A DNA stretch of 64,000 bases from contig NW_027478529.1 in assembly GCF_051014685.1 (NCBI RefSeq), positions 124,001 to 188,000 on the forward strand, written 5' to 3'. Source of the stretch: Ptiloglossa arizonensis (taxonomy: Eukaryota; Arthropoda; Insecta; Hymenoptera; Colletidae). Below are positions 40,671 through 53,400 of the stretch, piece by piece. Each line of letters begins with the position of its first letter. Position 1 is the first letter of the stretch. The notes under the pieces are model-generated. The model saw only the letters and a program-made list of their open reading frames with translations. It did no database searches and was not told the origin of the DNA. Both the position numbers and the translations under genes were made by a program.

Positions 40671-40760
40671 GTTTTTTCTAGAGAAAAAATACACATACCG
40701 TTGTAAGAGGACGAGTTTCTACTTTCAGATGCAATAGGAATTTTAGGGTTAGGTCAATCT
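40671..40760. repeat. Truncated 90-bp monomer at a deletion breakpoint
   Basis: The preceding monomer ends normally (ggtctatcc). The next begins gtt, runs through six T residues and then enters ctagagaaaaaatac, which is monomer position about 95 of type B. About 87 bases are missing. The T run is longer than expected for a simple gtt-to-ctagag join, so a second small join through the internal ttttt tract (position 53-57) is possible. The next complete monomer starts at 40761. This is the only strong break in the 177-bp phase I noticed in the window. Confidence 0.9.
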
Positions 40761-42882
40761 GTTCGCGAGATATGGGAGTTTGAAGCTAAGAAATGGTTGA
40801 CAAGGCAACAAATTTTTCGCAATTCTGCTGCTCCAGTCGCTTAACCAGATAGGCCTAGGGAAAAAATACACATACCTTTGTAATCGAGCGAGTTTCTACT
40901 TTCAGACGCAGCAGGAAATTTTGGATTTTGTCAATCCGTTCGCGAGATATGGGACCTTGAAGCTAAGAAATAGTTGAGAAGACAACAAATTTTTCGCAGT
41001 TCTGCTGCTCCAAACGCTTAACCAGAATGGCCTAGGGGAAAAATACACATACCGTTGTAACCGGACGAGTTTCTACTTTCAGACGCAATAGGAATTTTGG
41101 GTTAGGTCAATCCGTTCGCGATATATGGGAGTTTGAAGCTAAGAAATGGTTGAGAAGGTAACAAATTTTTCGCACTTCTGTTGCTCCAAACGTTAACCAG
41201 TATGGCCTAGGGAAAAAATACCCATACCGCTGTAATCGAGCAAGTTTCTACTTTCAGACGCAGCAGGAATTTCTGGGTTTTGTCAATCCGTTCGCGAGAC
41301 ATGGCACTTTGAAGCTAAGAAATAGTTGAGAAGACAACAAATTTTTCGCACTTCTGCTGCTCCAAACGCTTAACCAGAATGGCCTAGAGAAAAAATACAC
41401 ATACCGTTGTAAGAGGACGAGTTTCTACCTTCAGATGCAATAGGAATTTTAGGGTTAGGTCAATCTGTTCGCGAGATATGGGAGTTTGAAGCTAAGAAAT
41501 GGTTGACAAGGCAACAAATTTTTCGCACTTCTGCTGCTCCAAACGCTTAACCAGAATGGCCTAGGGAAAAAACACACATACCGTTGTAATCGGGCGAGCT
41601 TCTACTTTGAGACGCAGCAGGAATTTTTGGGATAGGTCAATCTGTTCGCGAGATATGGGAGTTTGAAGCCAAGAAATGGTTGAGAAGGCAACAAATATTT
41701 CGCTCTTCTGGTGCTCCAACCGCTTAACCAGAATGGCCTAGGGAAAAAATACACATACCGTTGTAACCGGACGAGTTTCTACTCTCATACGCAATAGCAA
41801 TTTTTGGGTTATGTCAATCCGTTCGCGAGATACGGGAGTTTGAAGCTAAGAAATGGTTGAGAAGGCATCAAATTTTTCGCACTTCTACTGCTCGAATCGC
41901 TTAACCAGATTGGCCTAGGGAAAAAATACACATACCTTTGTAATCGGGCGAGTTTCTACGTTCAGACGCAGCAGGAATTTCTAGGTTTGGTCTATCCGTT
42001 CGCGAGATATGGGACTTTGAAGCTAAGAAATAGTTGAGAAGACAACAAATTTTTCGCACTTCTGCTGCTCCAGTCGCTTAACCAGAATGGCCTAGGGGGA
42101 AAATACACGTACCGTTGTAATCGGGCGGGTTTCTACTTTCAGATGCAATAGGAATTTTTGGGTTTAGTCAATCCGTTCGCGAGATATGGGAGTTTTGAAG
42201 CTAAGAAATGGTTGAGAAGGCGACAAATTTTTCGCAATTCTGCTGCTCCAAACGCTTAACCAGAGTGGCCTGGGGAAAAAATACACATACCTTTGTAATC
42301 GGGCGAGTTTCTACGTTCAGACGCAGCAGGAATTTCTAGGTTTGGTCTATCCGTTCGCGAGATATGGGACTTTGAAGCTAAGAAATAGTTGAGAAGACAA
42401 CAAATTTTTCGCACTTCTGCTGCTCCAAACGCTTAACCAGAATGGCCTATGGGAAAAATACACATACCGTTGTAATCGGGCGAGTTTCTACTTTCAGATG
42501 CAATAGGAATTTTTGAGTTAGGTCAATCCGTTCGCGATATATGGGATTTTGAAGCTAAGAAATGGTTGAGAAGGTAACAAATTTTTCGCACTTCTGTTGC
42601 TCCAAACGTTAACCAGTATGGCCTAGGGAAAAAATACCCATACCGCTGTAATCGAGCAAGTTTCTACTTTCAGACGCAGCAGGAATTTCTGGGTTTTGTC
42701 AATCCGTTCGCGAGACATGGGAGTTTCAAGCTAAGAAATAGTTGAGAAGACAACAAATTTTTCGCAATTCTGCTGCTCCAACCGCTTAACCAGAATGGCC
42801 TAGGGAAAAAATACACATACCGTTGTAACCGGACGAGTTTCTATTTTCAGACGCAATAGCAATTTTTGGGTTAGGTCAATCC

Positions 42883-42899
42883 GTTCACGAGATACGGGA
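42883..42899 (+). promoter_or_regulatory. Mutated CENP-B-box-like motif
   Basis: Reads gttcacgagatacggga: the CGGG half is kept but the TTCG half has become TTCA. This is a G-to-A change at a CpG, as expected from deamination on the minus strand. Confidence 0.45.
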
Positions 42900-43059
42900 G
42901 TTTGAAGCTAAGAAATGGTTGAGAAGGCATCAAATTTTTCGCACTTCTGTTGCTCCAATAGCTTAACCAGATTGGCCTAGCGAAAAAATACACATACCGT
43001 TGTAATCGGGCGAGTTTCTACTTTCAGACGCAATAGGAATTTTTGGGTTAGGTCAATCC

Positions 43060-45362
43060 GTTCGCGAGATACGGGAGTTTGAAGCTAAGAAATGGTTGAG
43101 AAGGTAACAAATTTTTCGCACTTCTGCTGCTCCAGTCGCTTAACCATAATGGCCTAGGGGGAAAATACACGTACCGTTGTAATCGGGCGAGTTTCTACTT
43201 TCAGATGCAATAGGAATTTTTGGGTTTAGTCAATCCGTTCGCGAGATATGGGAGTTTTGAAGCTAAGAAATGGTTGAGAAGGTAACAAATTTTTCGCACT
43301 TCTGTTGCTCCAAACGTTAACCAGTATGGCCTAGGGAAAAAATACCCATACCGCTGTAATCGAGCAAGTTTCTACTTTCAGACGCAGCAGGAATTTCTGG
43401 GTTTTGTCAATCCGTTCGCGAGACATGGGAGTTTCAAGCTAAGAAATAGTTGAGAAGACAACAAATTTTTCGCACTTCTGCTGCTCCAGTCGCTTAACCA
43501 TAATGGCCTAGGGGGAAAATACACGTACCGTTGTAATCGGGCGAGTTTCTACTTTCAGATGCAATAGGAATTTTTGGGTTTAGTCAATCCGTTCGCGAGA
43601 TATGGGAGTTTTGAAGCTAAGAAATGGTTGAGAAGGCGACAAATTTTTCGCACGTCTGCTGCTCCAAAGGCTTAACCAGAATGGCCTAGGGAAAAAATAC
43701 ACATACCGTTCTAATCGGGCAAGTTTCTAATTTCAGATGAAATAGGAATTTTAGGGTTAGGTCAATCCGTTCGCGAGATATGGGAGTTTGAAGCTAAGAA
43801 ATAGTTGAGAAGACAACAAATTTTTCGCAATTCTGCTGCTCCAAACGCTTAACCAGAATGGCCTAGGGAAAAAACACACATACCGTTGTAATCGGGCGAG
43901 TTTCTACTTTGAGACGCAGCAGGAATTTTTGGGATAGGTCAATCTGTTCGCGAGATATGGGAGTTTGAAGCCAAGAAATGGTTGAGAAGACAACAAATAT
44001 TTCGCTCTTCTGGTGCTCCAACCGCTTAACCAGAATGGCCTAGGGAAAAAATACACATACCGTTGTAACCGGACGAGTTTCTACTTTCATACGCAATAGC
44101 AATTTTTGGGTTAGGTCAATTCGTTCGCGAGATACGGGAGTTTGAAGCTAAGAAATGGTTGAGAAGGCATCAAATTTTTCGCACTTCTGCTGCTCGAATC
44201 GCTTAACCAGATTGGCCTATGGGAAAAATACACATACCGTTGTAATCGGGCGAGTTTCTACTTTCAGACGCAATAGGAATTTTTGGGTTAGGTCAATCCG
44301 TTCGCGAGATATGGGAGTTTTGAAGCTAAGAAATGGTTGAGAAGGTAACAAATTTTTCGCACTTCTGTTGCTCCAAACGTTAACCAGTATGGCCTAGGGA
44401 AAAAATACCCATACCGCTGTAATCGAGCAAGTTTCTACTTTCAGACGCAGCAGGAATTTCTGGGTTTTGTCAATCCGTTCGCGAGACATGGGAGTTTCAA
44501 GCTAAGAAATAGTTGAGAAGACAACAAATTTTTCGCACTTCTGCTGCTCCAGTCGCTTAACCATAATGGCCTAGGGGGAAAATACACGTACCGTTGTAAT
44601 CGGGCGAGTTTCTACTTTCAGATGCAATAGGAATTTTTGGGTTTAGTCAATCCGTTCGCGAGATATGGGAGTTTTGAAGCTAAGAAATGGTTGAGAAGGC
44701 GACAAATTTTTCGCACGTCTGCTGCTCCAAACGCTTAACCAGAATGGCCTAGGGAAAAAATACACATACCGTTCTAATCGGGCGAGTTTCTAATTTCAGA
44801 TGAAATAGGAATTTTAGGGTTAGGTCAATCCGTTCGCGAGATATGGGAGTTTGAAGCTAAGAAATAGTTGAGAAGACAACAAATTTTTCGCAATTCTGCT
44901 GCTCCAAACGCTTAACCAGAATGGCCTAGGGAAAAAACACACATACCGTTGTAATCGGGCGAGTTTCTACTTTGAGACGCAGCAGGAATTTTTGGGATAG
45001 GTCAATCTGTTCGCGAGATATGGGAGTTTGAAGCCAAGAAATGGTTGAGAAGACAACAAATATTCCGCTCTTCTGGTGCTCCAACCGCTTAACCAGAATG
45101 GCCTAGGGAAAAAATACACATACCGTTGTAACCGGACGAGTTTCTACTTTCATACGCAATAGCAATTTTTGGGTTAGGTCAATTCGTTCGCGAGATACGG
45201 GAGTTTGAAGCTAAGAAATGGTTGAGAAGGCATCAAATTTTTCGCACTTCTGCTGCTCGAATCGCTTAACCAGATTGGCCTATGGGAAAAATACACATAC
45301 CGTTGTAATCGGGCGAGTTTCTACTTTCAGACGCAATAGGAATTTTTGGGTTAGGTCAATCC
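43060..45362. repeat. Six-monomer repeat of 1,063 bp in the diverged zone
   Basis: K-type starts with exact CENP-B-box cores fall at 43060, 44123 and 45186, spaced 1,063 bp. The segment from about 43,250 to 44,300 matches 44,315 to 45,360 with few changes (for example tattccgc for tatttcgc near 45,061). The unit is a few bases longer than six standard monomers because of the ttttgaag insertion variants. Confidence 0.82.
45186..45202 (+). promoter_or_regulatory. CENP-B-box-like motif, closely spaced pair
   Basis: Exact core at 45186 followed by another at 45363 in the next monomer (last base G instead of A). This is the one place where I saw exact cores in adjacent monomers. Confidence 0.5.
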
Positions 45363-46071
45363 GTTCGCGAGATACGGGGGTTTGAAGCTAAGAAATGGTT
45401 GAGAAGGTAACAAATTTTTCGCACTTCTGCTGCTCCAGTCGCTTAACCAGAATGGCCTAGGGGGAAAATACACGTACCGTTGTAATCGGGCGGGTTTCTA
45501 CTTTCAGAGGCAATAGGAATTTTTGGGTTTAGTCAATCCGTTCGCGAGATATGGGAGTTTTGAAGCTAAGAAATGGTTGAGAAGGCGACAAATTTTTCGC
45601 AATTCTGCTGCTCCAAACGCTTAACCAGAGTGGCCTGGGGAAAAAATACACATACCTTTGTAATCGGGCGAGTTTCTACGTTCAGACGGTGCAGGAATTT
45701 TTGGGATTGGTCAATCCGTTTGCGAGATATCGGACTTTGAAGCTAAGAAATGGTTGACAAGATAACAAATTTTTCGCACGTCTGCTACTCCAAACGCTTA
45801 ACCAGAATGGCCTAGGGAATAAATACACATACCGTTCTAATCGGGCGAGTTTATAATTTCAGATGAAATAGGAATTTTAGGGTTAGGTCAATCCGTTCGC
45901 GAGATATGGGAGTTTGAAGCTAAGAAATAGTTGAGAAGACAACAAATTTTTCGCAATTCTGCTGCTCCAAACGCTTAACCAGAATGGCCTAGGGAGAGAA
46001 CACACATACCGTTGTAATCGGGCGAGTTTCTACTTTGAGACGCAGCAGGAATTTTTGGGATAGGTCAATCT

Positions 46072-46779
46072 GTTCGCGAGATATGGGAGTTTGAAGCCAA
46101 GAAATGGTTGAGTAGACAACAAATATTTCGTTCTTCTGGTGCTCCAACCGCTTAACCAGAATGGCCTAGGGAAAAAATACACATACCGTTGTAACCGGAC
46201 GAGTTTCTACTTTCATACGCAATAGCAATTTTTGGGTTAGGTCAATCCGTTCGCGACGTATGGGAGTTTGAAGCTAAGAAATGGTGGAGCAGACAACAAA
46301 TTTTTCGCAATTCTGCTGCTCCAAACACTTAACCAGAATGGCCTAGGGAAAAAACACACATACCGTTGTAATCGGGCGAGTTTCTACTTTGAGACGCAGC
46401 AGGAATTTTTGGGATAGGTCAATCTGTTCGCGAGATATGGGAGTTTGAAGCCAAGAAATGGTTGAGTAGACAACAAATATTTCGTTCTTCTGGTGCTCCA
46501 ACCGCTTAACCAGAATGGCCTAGGGAAAAAATACACATACCGTTGTAACCGGACGAGTTTCTACTTTCATACGCAATAGCAATTTTTGGGTTAGGTCAAT
46601 CCGTTCGCGACGTATGGGAGTTTGAAGCTAAGAAATGGTGGAGCAGACAACAAATTTTTCGCAATTCTGCTGCTCCAAACGCTTAACCAGATTGGCCTAG
46701 GGAAAAAATACACTTACCGTTGTAATCGGGCGAGCTTCTACTTTCAGACGCAGCAGGAATTTCTAGGTTTGGTCTATCC
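46072..46779. repeat. Dimeric 354-bp repeat, first pair
   Basis: J-like monomers at 46072 and 46426 (gaagccaag, ttgagtagac, atttcgttcttctgg) alternate with monomers starting gttcgcgacgtatggg and carrying tggtggagcagac, at 46249 and 46603. The period is 354 bp. The same dimer recurs at 48,372-48,780 (J-like starts at 48372 and 48726), on the other side of the embedded block at 46.7-48.1 kb. Confidence 0.85.
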
Positions 46780-48130
46780 GTTCGCGAGATATGGGACTTT
46801 GAAGCTAAGAAATAGTTGAGAAGACAACAAATTTTTCGCACTTCTGCTGCTCCAAACGCTTAACCAGAAAGGCCTATGGGAAAAATACACATACCGTTGT
46901 AATCGGGCGAGTTTCTACTTTCAGATGCAATAGGAATTTTTGAGTTAGGTCAATCCGTTCGCGATATATGGGAGTTTGAAGCTAAGAAATGGTTGAGAAG
47001 GTAACAAATTTTTCGCACTTCTGTTGCTCCAAACGTTAACCAGTATGGCCTAGGGAAAAAATACCCATACCGCTGTAATCGAGCAAGTTTCTACTTTCAG
47101 ACGCAGCAGGAATTTCTGGGTTTTGTCAATCCGTTCGCGAGACATGGGACTTTGAAGCTAAGCAATAGTTGAGAAGACAACAAATTTTTCGCACTTCTGC
47201 TGCTCCAAACGCTTAACCAGAATGGCCTAGAGAAAAAATACACATACCGTTGTAAGAGGACGAGTTTCTATTTTCAGATGCAATAGGAATTTTAGGGTTA
47301 GGTCAATCTGTTCGCGAGATATGGGAGTTTGAAGCTAAGAAATGGTTGACAAGGCAACAAATTTTTCGCAATTCTGCTGCTCCAGTCGCTTAACCAGATA
47401 GGCCTAGGGAAAAAATACACATACCTTTGTAATCGAGCGAGTTTCTACTTTCAGACGCAGCAGGAATTTTTGGATTTTGTCAATCCGTTCGCGAGATATG
47501 GGACCTTGAAGCTAAGAAATAGTTGAGAAGACAACAAATTTTTCGCAGTTCTTCTGCTCCAAACGCTTAACCAGAATGGCCTAGGGGAAAAATACACAGG
47601 CCGTTGTAACCGGACCAGTTTCTACTTTCAGACGCAATAGGAATTTTTGGGTTAGGTCAATCCGGTAGCGAGATATGGTAGTTTGAAGCTAAGAAATGGT
47701 TGAGAAGGCAACAAATTTTTCGCAATTCTGCTGCTCCAAACGCTTAACCAGAATGGCCTAGGGGAAAAATACACATACCGTTGTAACCGGACGAGTTTCT
47801 ACTTTCAGACGCAATAGGAATTTTTGGGTTAGGTCAATCCGGTCGCGAGATATGGGAGTTTGAAGCTAATAAATGGTTGAGAAGGCAACAAATTTTTCGC
47901 AATTCTGCTGCTCCAAACGCTTAACCAGAATGGCCTAGGGAAAAAATACACATACCGTTGTAATCGGGCGAGTTTCTACTTTCAGACGCAGCAGGAATTT
48001 CTGGGTTTGGTCTATCCGTTCGCGAGATATGGGACTTTGAAGTTAAGAAATAGTTGAGAAGACTATAAATTCTTCGCACTTCTGCTGCTCCAAAAGCTTA
48101 ACCAGAATGGCCTATGTTGAAAATACACAT
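46680..48130. repeat. Embedded block of left-array monomers (about 1.45 kb)
   Basis: Monomers D 46780, A 46957, B 47133, C' 47310, E' 47487, F 47664, G 47841 and H 48018 reproduce 28,285-29,640 at a constant offset of 18,495 bp. On the left the junction lies inside a dimer-type monomer (tggtggagcagac then ccagattgg and gagcttctac). On the right it lies inside H, where cctatgttgaaaatacac passes into gttctaatcggg and taatttcagatgaaatagg. Flanking sequence on both sides is of the diverged type. I infer gene conversion or insertion of a younger segment. Confidence 0.82.
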
Positions 48131-48779
48131 ACCGTTCTAATCGGGCGAGTTTATAATTTCAGATGAAATAGGAATTTTAGGGTTAGGTCAATCCGTTCGC
48201 GAGATATGGGAGTTTGAAGCTAAGAAATAGTTGAGAAGACAACAAATTTTTCGCAATTCTGCTGCTCCAAACGCTTAACCAGAATGGCCTAGGGAGAAAA
48301 CACACATACCGTTGTAATCGGGCGAGTTTCTACTTTGAGACGCAGCAGGAATTTTTGGGATAGGTCAATCTGTTCGCGAGATATGGGAGTTTGAAGCCAA
48401 GAAATGGTTGAGTAGACAACAAATATTTCATTCTTCTGGTGCTCCAACCGCTTAACCAGAATGGCCTAGGGAAAAAATACACATACCGTTGTAACCGGAC
48501 GAGTTTCTACTTTCATACGCAATAGCAATTTTTGGGTTAGGTCAATCCGTTCGCGACGTATGGGAGTTTGAAGCTAAGAAATGGTGGAGCAGACAACAAA
48601 TTTTTCGCAATTCTGCTGCTCCAAACGCTTAACCAGAATGGCCTAGGGAAAAAACACACATACCGTTGTAATCGGGCGAGTTTCTACTTTGAGACGCAGC
48701 AGGAATTTTTGGGATAGGTCAATCTGTTCGCGAGATATGGGAGTTTGAAGCCAAGAAGTGGTTGAGTAGACAACAAATA

Positions 48780-49450
48780 TTTCGTTCTTCTGGTGCTCCA
48801 ACCGCTTAACCAGATTGGCCTAGGGAAAAAATACACTTACCGTTGTAATCGGGCGAGCTTCTACTTTCAGACGCAGCAGGAATTTCTAGGTTTGGTCTAT
48901 CCGTTCGCGAGATATGGGACTTTGAAGCTAAGAAATAGTTGAGAAGACAACAAATTTTTCGCAATTCTGCTGCTCCAAACGCTTAACCAGAAAGGCCTAT
49001 GGGAAAAATACACATACCGTTGTAATCGGGCGAGTTTCTACTTTCAGATGCAATAGGAATTTTAGGGTTAGGTCAATCTGTTCGCGAGATATGGGAGTTT
49101 GAAGCTAAGAAATGGTTGACAAGGCAACAAATTTTTCGCAATTCTGCTGCTCCAGTCGCTTAACCAGATTGGCCTGGGGAAAAAATACACATACCGTTGT
49201 AAGAGGACGAGTTTCTACTTTCAGATGCAATAGGAATTTTAGGGTTAGGTCAATCTGTTCGCGAGATATGGGAGTTTGAAGCTAAGAAATGGTTGACAAG
49301 GCAACAAATTTTTCGCAATTCTGCTGCTCCAGTCGCTTAACCAGATAGGCCTAGGGAAAAAATACACATACCTTTGTAATCGAGCGAGTTTCTACTTTCA
49401 GACGCAATAGGAATTTTAGGGTTAGGTCAATCCTTTCGCGAGATATGGGA
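48780..49450. repeat. Second, shorter patch of left-array monomers
   Basis: A J-like front switches to ccagattgg, acacttaccg and gagcttctac. The rare acacttaccg variant is shared with 46,712, so this patch and the 46.7-48.1 kb block share a source. It continues with a D front joined to a B-type end (tttagggttaggtcaatct), two C-type monomers and a C' front near 49,340. Confidence 0.72.
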
Positions 49451-50494
49451 CTTTGAAGCTAAGAAATGGTTTACAAGACAAGAAATTTTTCGCACTTCTG
49501 CTGCTCCAATCGCGTAACCAGGGTAGCCTGGGGGAAATATACACATACCGTTGTAATCGGGCGGGTTTCTACTTTCAGTCGCAGCAGGAATTTTTGGGTT
49601 TGCTCAATCCGTTCGCGAGATATGGGAGTTTGAAGCTAAGAAATAGCTGAGAAGGCAACAAATTTTTCGCACTTCTGCTGCTCCAATCGCTTAACCAGAT
49701 TGGCCTAGGGAAAAAATACACGTACCGTTGTAATCGGGCGAGTTTCTACTTTCCGACACAGCAGGAATTTCTGGGTTTGGTCCATCCGTGCGCGAGATAT
49801 GGGATTTGAAGCTAAGAAATAGTTGAGAAGACAACAAATTTTTCGCAATTCTGCTGCTCCAAACGCTTAACCAGAATGGCCTATGGGAAAAATACACATA
49901 CCGTTGTAATCGGGCGAGTTTCTACTTTCAGATGCAATAGGAATTTTTGGGTTAGGTCAATCCGTACGCGACATTTGGGAGTTTGAAGCTAAGAAATGAT
50001 TAAGAAGGCAACAAATTTTTCGCAATTCTGTTGCTCCAAACGCTTAACCAGAATGGCCTAGGGAGAAAATACACATACCGTTGTAATCGAGCGAGTTTCT
50101 ACTTTCAGACGCAGCAGGAATTTCTGTGTTTGGTCAATCTGTTCGCGAGATATGGGACTTTGAAACAAAGAAATGGTTGAGAAGGCAACAAATATTTCGC
50201 ACTTCTGCTGCTCCAACCGCTTACCTAGAATGGCCTACGGAAAAAATACACTTACCGTTGTAACCGGACGAGTTACTACTTTCAGACGCAGCAGGAATTT
50301 TTGGGTTTTGTCAATCCGTTCGCGAGATATGGGAGTTTGAAGCTAAGAAATAGTTGAGAAGACAACAAATTTTTCGCACTTCTGCTGCTCCAAACGCTTA
50401 ACCAGAATGGCCCAGGGAAAAAATACACATACCGTTCTAATCGGGCGAGTTTCTACTTTCAGATGCAATAGGAATTTTAGGGTTAGGTCAATCT

Positions 50495-53400
50495 GTTCGC
50501 GAGATATGGGAGTTTGAAGCTAAGAAATGGTTGAGAAGGCAACAAATATTTCGCACTTCTGCTGCTCCAACCGCTTACCTAGAATGGCCTACGGAAAAAA
50601 TACACATACCGTTGTAACCGGACGAGATTCTACTTTCAGACGCAATCGGAATTTTTGGGTTAGGTCAATCCGGTCGCGAGGTATGGGAGCTTGAATCTAA
50701 GAAATGGTTGAGAAGGCAACAAATTTTTCCCACTTCTGCTGCTCCAATCGCTTAACCAGATTGGCCTAGGGAAAAAAACACATACCGTTGTAATCGGGCG
50801 AGTTTCTACTTTGAGAAGCAGCAGGAATTTTTGGGTTAGGTCAATCTGTTCGCGGGATATGGGAGTTTGAAGCCAAGAAATGGTTGAGAAGCCAACAAAT
50901 ATTTCGCACTTCTGCTGCTCCAACCGCTTAACCAGAATGGCCTAGGGAAAAAATACACATACCGTTGTAATCAGGCGAGATTCTACTTTCAGACGCAGCA
51001 GGAATTTCTGGGTTTGTTCTATCCGTTCGCGAGATATGGGACTTTGAAGCTAAGAAATGGTTGACAAGACAACAAATTTTTTGTTCTTCTGCTGCTCCAG
51101 TCGCTTAAGCAGAATGGCCTAGGGGGAAAATACACATACCGTTGTAATCGGGCGAGTTTCTACTTTCAGACGCAATAGGAATTTTTGGGTTAGGTCAATC
51201 CGTTCGCGAGATATGGGACTTTGAAGCTAAGAAATAGTTGAGAAGACAACAAATTTTTCGCACTTCTGCAGCTCCAAACGCTTAACCAGAATGGCCTATG
51301 GGAAAGATACACATACTGTTGTAATCGGGCGAGTTTCTACTTTCAGATGCAATAGAAATTTTAGGGTTAGGTCAATCTGTTCGCGAGATATGGGAGTTTG
51401 AAGCCAAGAAATGGTTGAGAAGGCAACAAATATTTCGCACTTCTGCTGCTCCAACCGCTTATCCAGAATGGCCTAGGGAAAAAATACACATACCGTTGTA
51501 ACCGGACGAGTTTCTACTTTCAGACGCAATAGCAATTTTTGGGTTAGGTCAATCCGGTCGCGAGATATGGGAGCTTGGATCTAAGAAATGGTTGAGAAGG
51601 CAACAAATTTTTCGCACTTCTGCTGCTCCAATCGCTTAACCAGATTGGCCTAGGGAAATAAACACATACCGTTGTAATCGGCCGAGATTCTACTTTGAGA
51701 AGCAGCAGGAATTTTTGGGTCAGGTCAATCTGTTCGCGAGATATGGGAGCTTGAAGCCAAGAAATGGTTGAGAAGGCAACAAATATTTCGCACTTCTGCT
51801 GCTCCAACCGCTTATCCAGAATGGCCTAGGGAAAAAATACACATACCGTTGTAACCGGACGAGTTTCTACTTTCAGACGCAATAGCAATTTTTGGGTTAG
51901 GTCAATCCGGTCGCGAGATATGGGAGCTTGGATCTAAGAAATGGTTGAGAAGGCAACAAATTTTTCGCAATTCTGCTGCTGCAAACGCTTAACCAGAATG
52001 GCCTAGGGAAAAAATACACATACCGTTGTAATCGGGCGAGTTTCTACTTTGAGACGCAGCAGGAATTTTTTGGTTAGGTCAATCTGTTCGCGAGATATGG
52101 GAGTTTGAAGCCAAGAAATGGTTGAGGAGGCAACAAATATTTCGCACTTCTGCTGCTCCAACCGCTTAACCAGAATGGCGTAAGGAAAAAATACACATAC
52201 CGTTGTAACCGGACGAGTTTCTGCATTCAGACGCAATAGCAATTTTTGGATTAGGTCAATCCGTTCGCGAGATACGGGAGTTTGAAGCTAAGAAATGGTT
52301 GAGAAGGCAACAAATATTTCGCACTTCTGCTGCTCCAACCGCTTACCTAGAATGGCCTACGGAAAAAATACACATACCGTTGTAACCGGACGAGATTCTA
52401 CTTTCAGACGCAATCGGAATTTTTGGGTTAGGTCAATCCGGTCGCGAGGTATGGGAGCTTGAATCTAAGAAATGGTTGAGAAGGCAACAAATTTTTCCCA
52501 CTTCTGCTGCTCCAATCGCTTAACCAGATTGGCCTAGGGAAAAAAACACATACCGTTGTAATCGGGCGAGTTTCTACTTTGAGAAGCAGCAGGAATTTTT
52601 GGGTTAGGTCAATCTGTTCGCGGGATATGGGAGTTTGAAGCCAAGAAATGGTTGAGAAGCCAACAAATATTTCGCACTTCTGCTGCTCCAACCGCTTAAC
52701 CAGAATGGCCTAGGGAAAAAATACACATACCGTTGTAATCAGGCGAGATTCTACTTTCAGACGCAGCAGGAATTTCTGGGTTTGTTCTATCCGTTCGCGA
52801 GATATGGGACTTTGAAGCTAAGAAATGGTTGACAAGACAACAAATTTTTTGTTCTTCTGCTGCTCCAGTCGCTTAAGCAGAATGGCCTAGGGGGAAAATA
52901 CACATACCGTTGTAATCGGGCGAGTTTCTACTTTCAGACGCAATAGGAATTTTTGGGTTACGTCAATCCGTTCGCGACATGTGGGAGTTTGAAGCTAAGA
53001 AATGGTGGAGAAGACAACAAATTTTTCGCAATTCTGCTGCTCCAAACGCTTAACCAGAATGGCCTAGGGAAAAAATACACATACCGTTGTAATCGGGCGA
53101 GTTTCTACTTTCAGACGCAATAGGAATTTTTGGGTTAGGTCAATCCGTTCGCGAGATATGGGACTTTGAAGCTAAGAAATAGTTGAGAAGACAACAAATT
53201 TTTCGCACTTCTGCAGCTCCAAACGCTTAACCAGAATGGCCTATGGGAAAGATACACATACTGTTGTAATCGGGCGAGTTTCTACTTTCAGATGCAATAG
53301 AAATTTTAGGGTTAGGTCAATCTGTTCGCGAGATATGGGAGTTTGAAGCCAAGAAATGGTTGAGAAGGCAACAAATATTTCGCACTTCTGCTGCTCCAAC

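Larger units (their letters stand above)
38722..46663. repeat. Diverged satellite zone with new monomer variants
   Basis: From here many monomers carry variants not seen to the left: gggagttttgaag, gggtttagtcaatcc, ccataatggcctaggggg, acacgtaccg, gagtttctaatttcagatgaaatagg, and aaaacacacataccg with actttgagacg. Sixteen-fold repetition of a single unit is not seen; instead segments of 0.6-1.1 kb recur. Segment 38,722-39,350 matches 43,060-43,690 closely (offset 4,338). Ten of the 21 exact CENP-B-box-core starts lie in the 38.7-45.4 kb stretch or at its left edge. Confidence 0.8.

Noticed and set aside
40671..40685. Insertion site of a foreign element at the T run
   Set aside because: Both sides return at once to satellite sequence; the data fit a deletion with a few extra bases.
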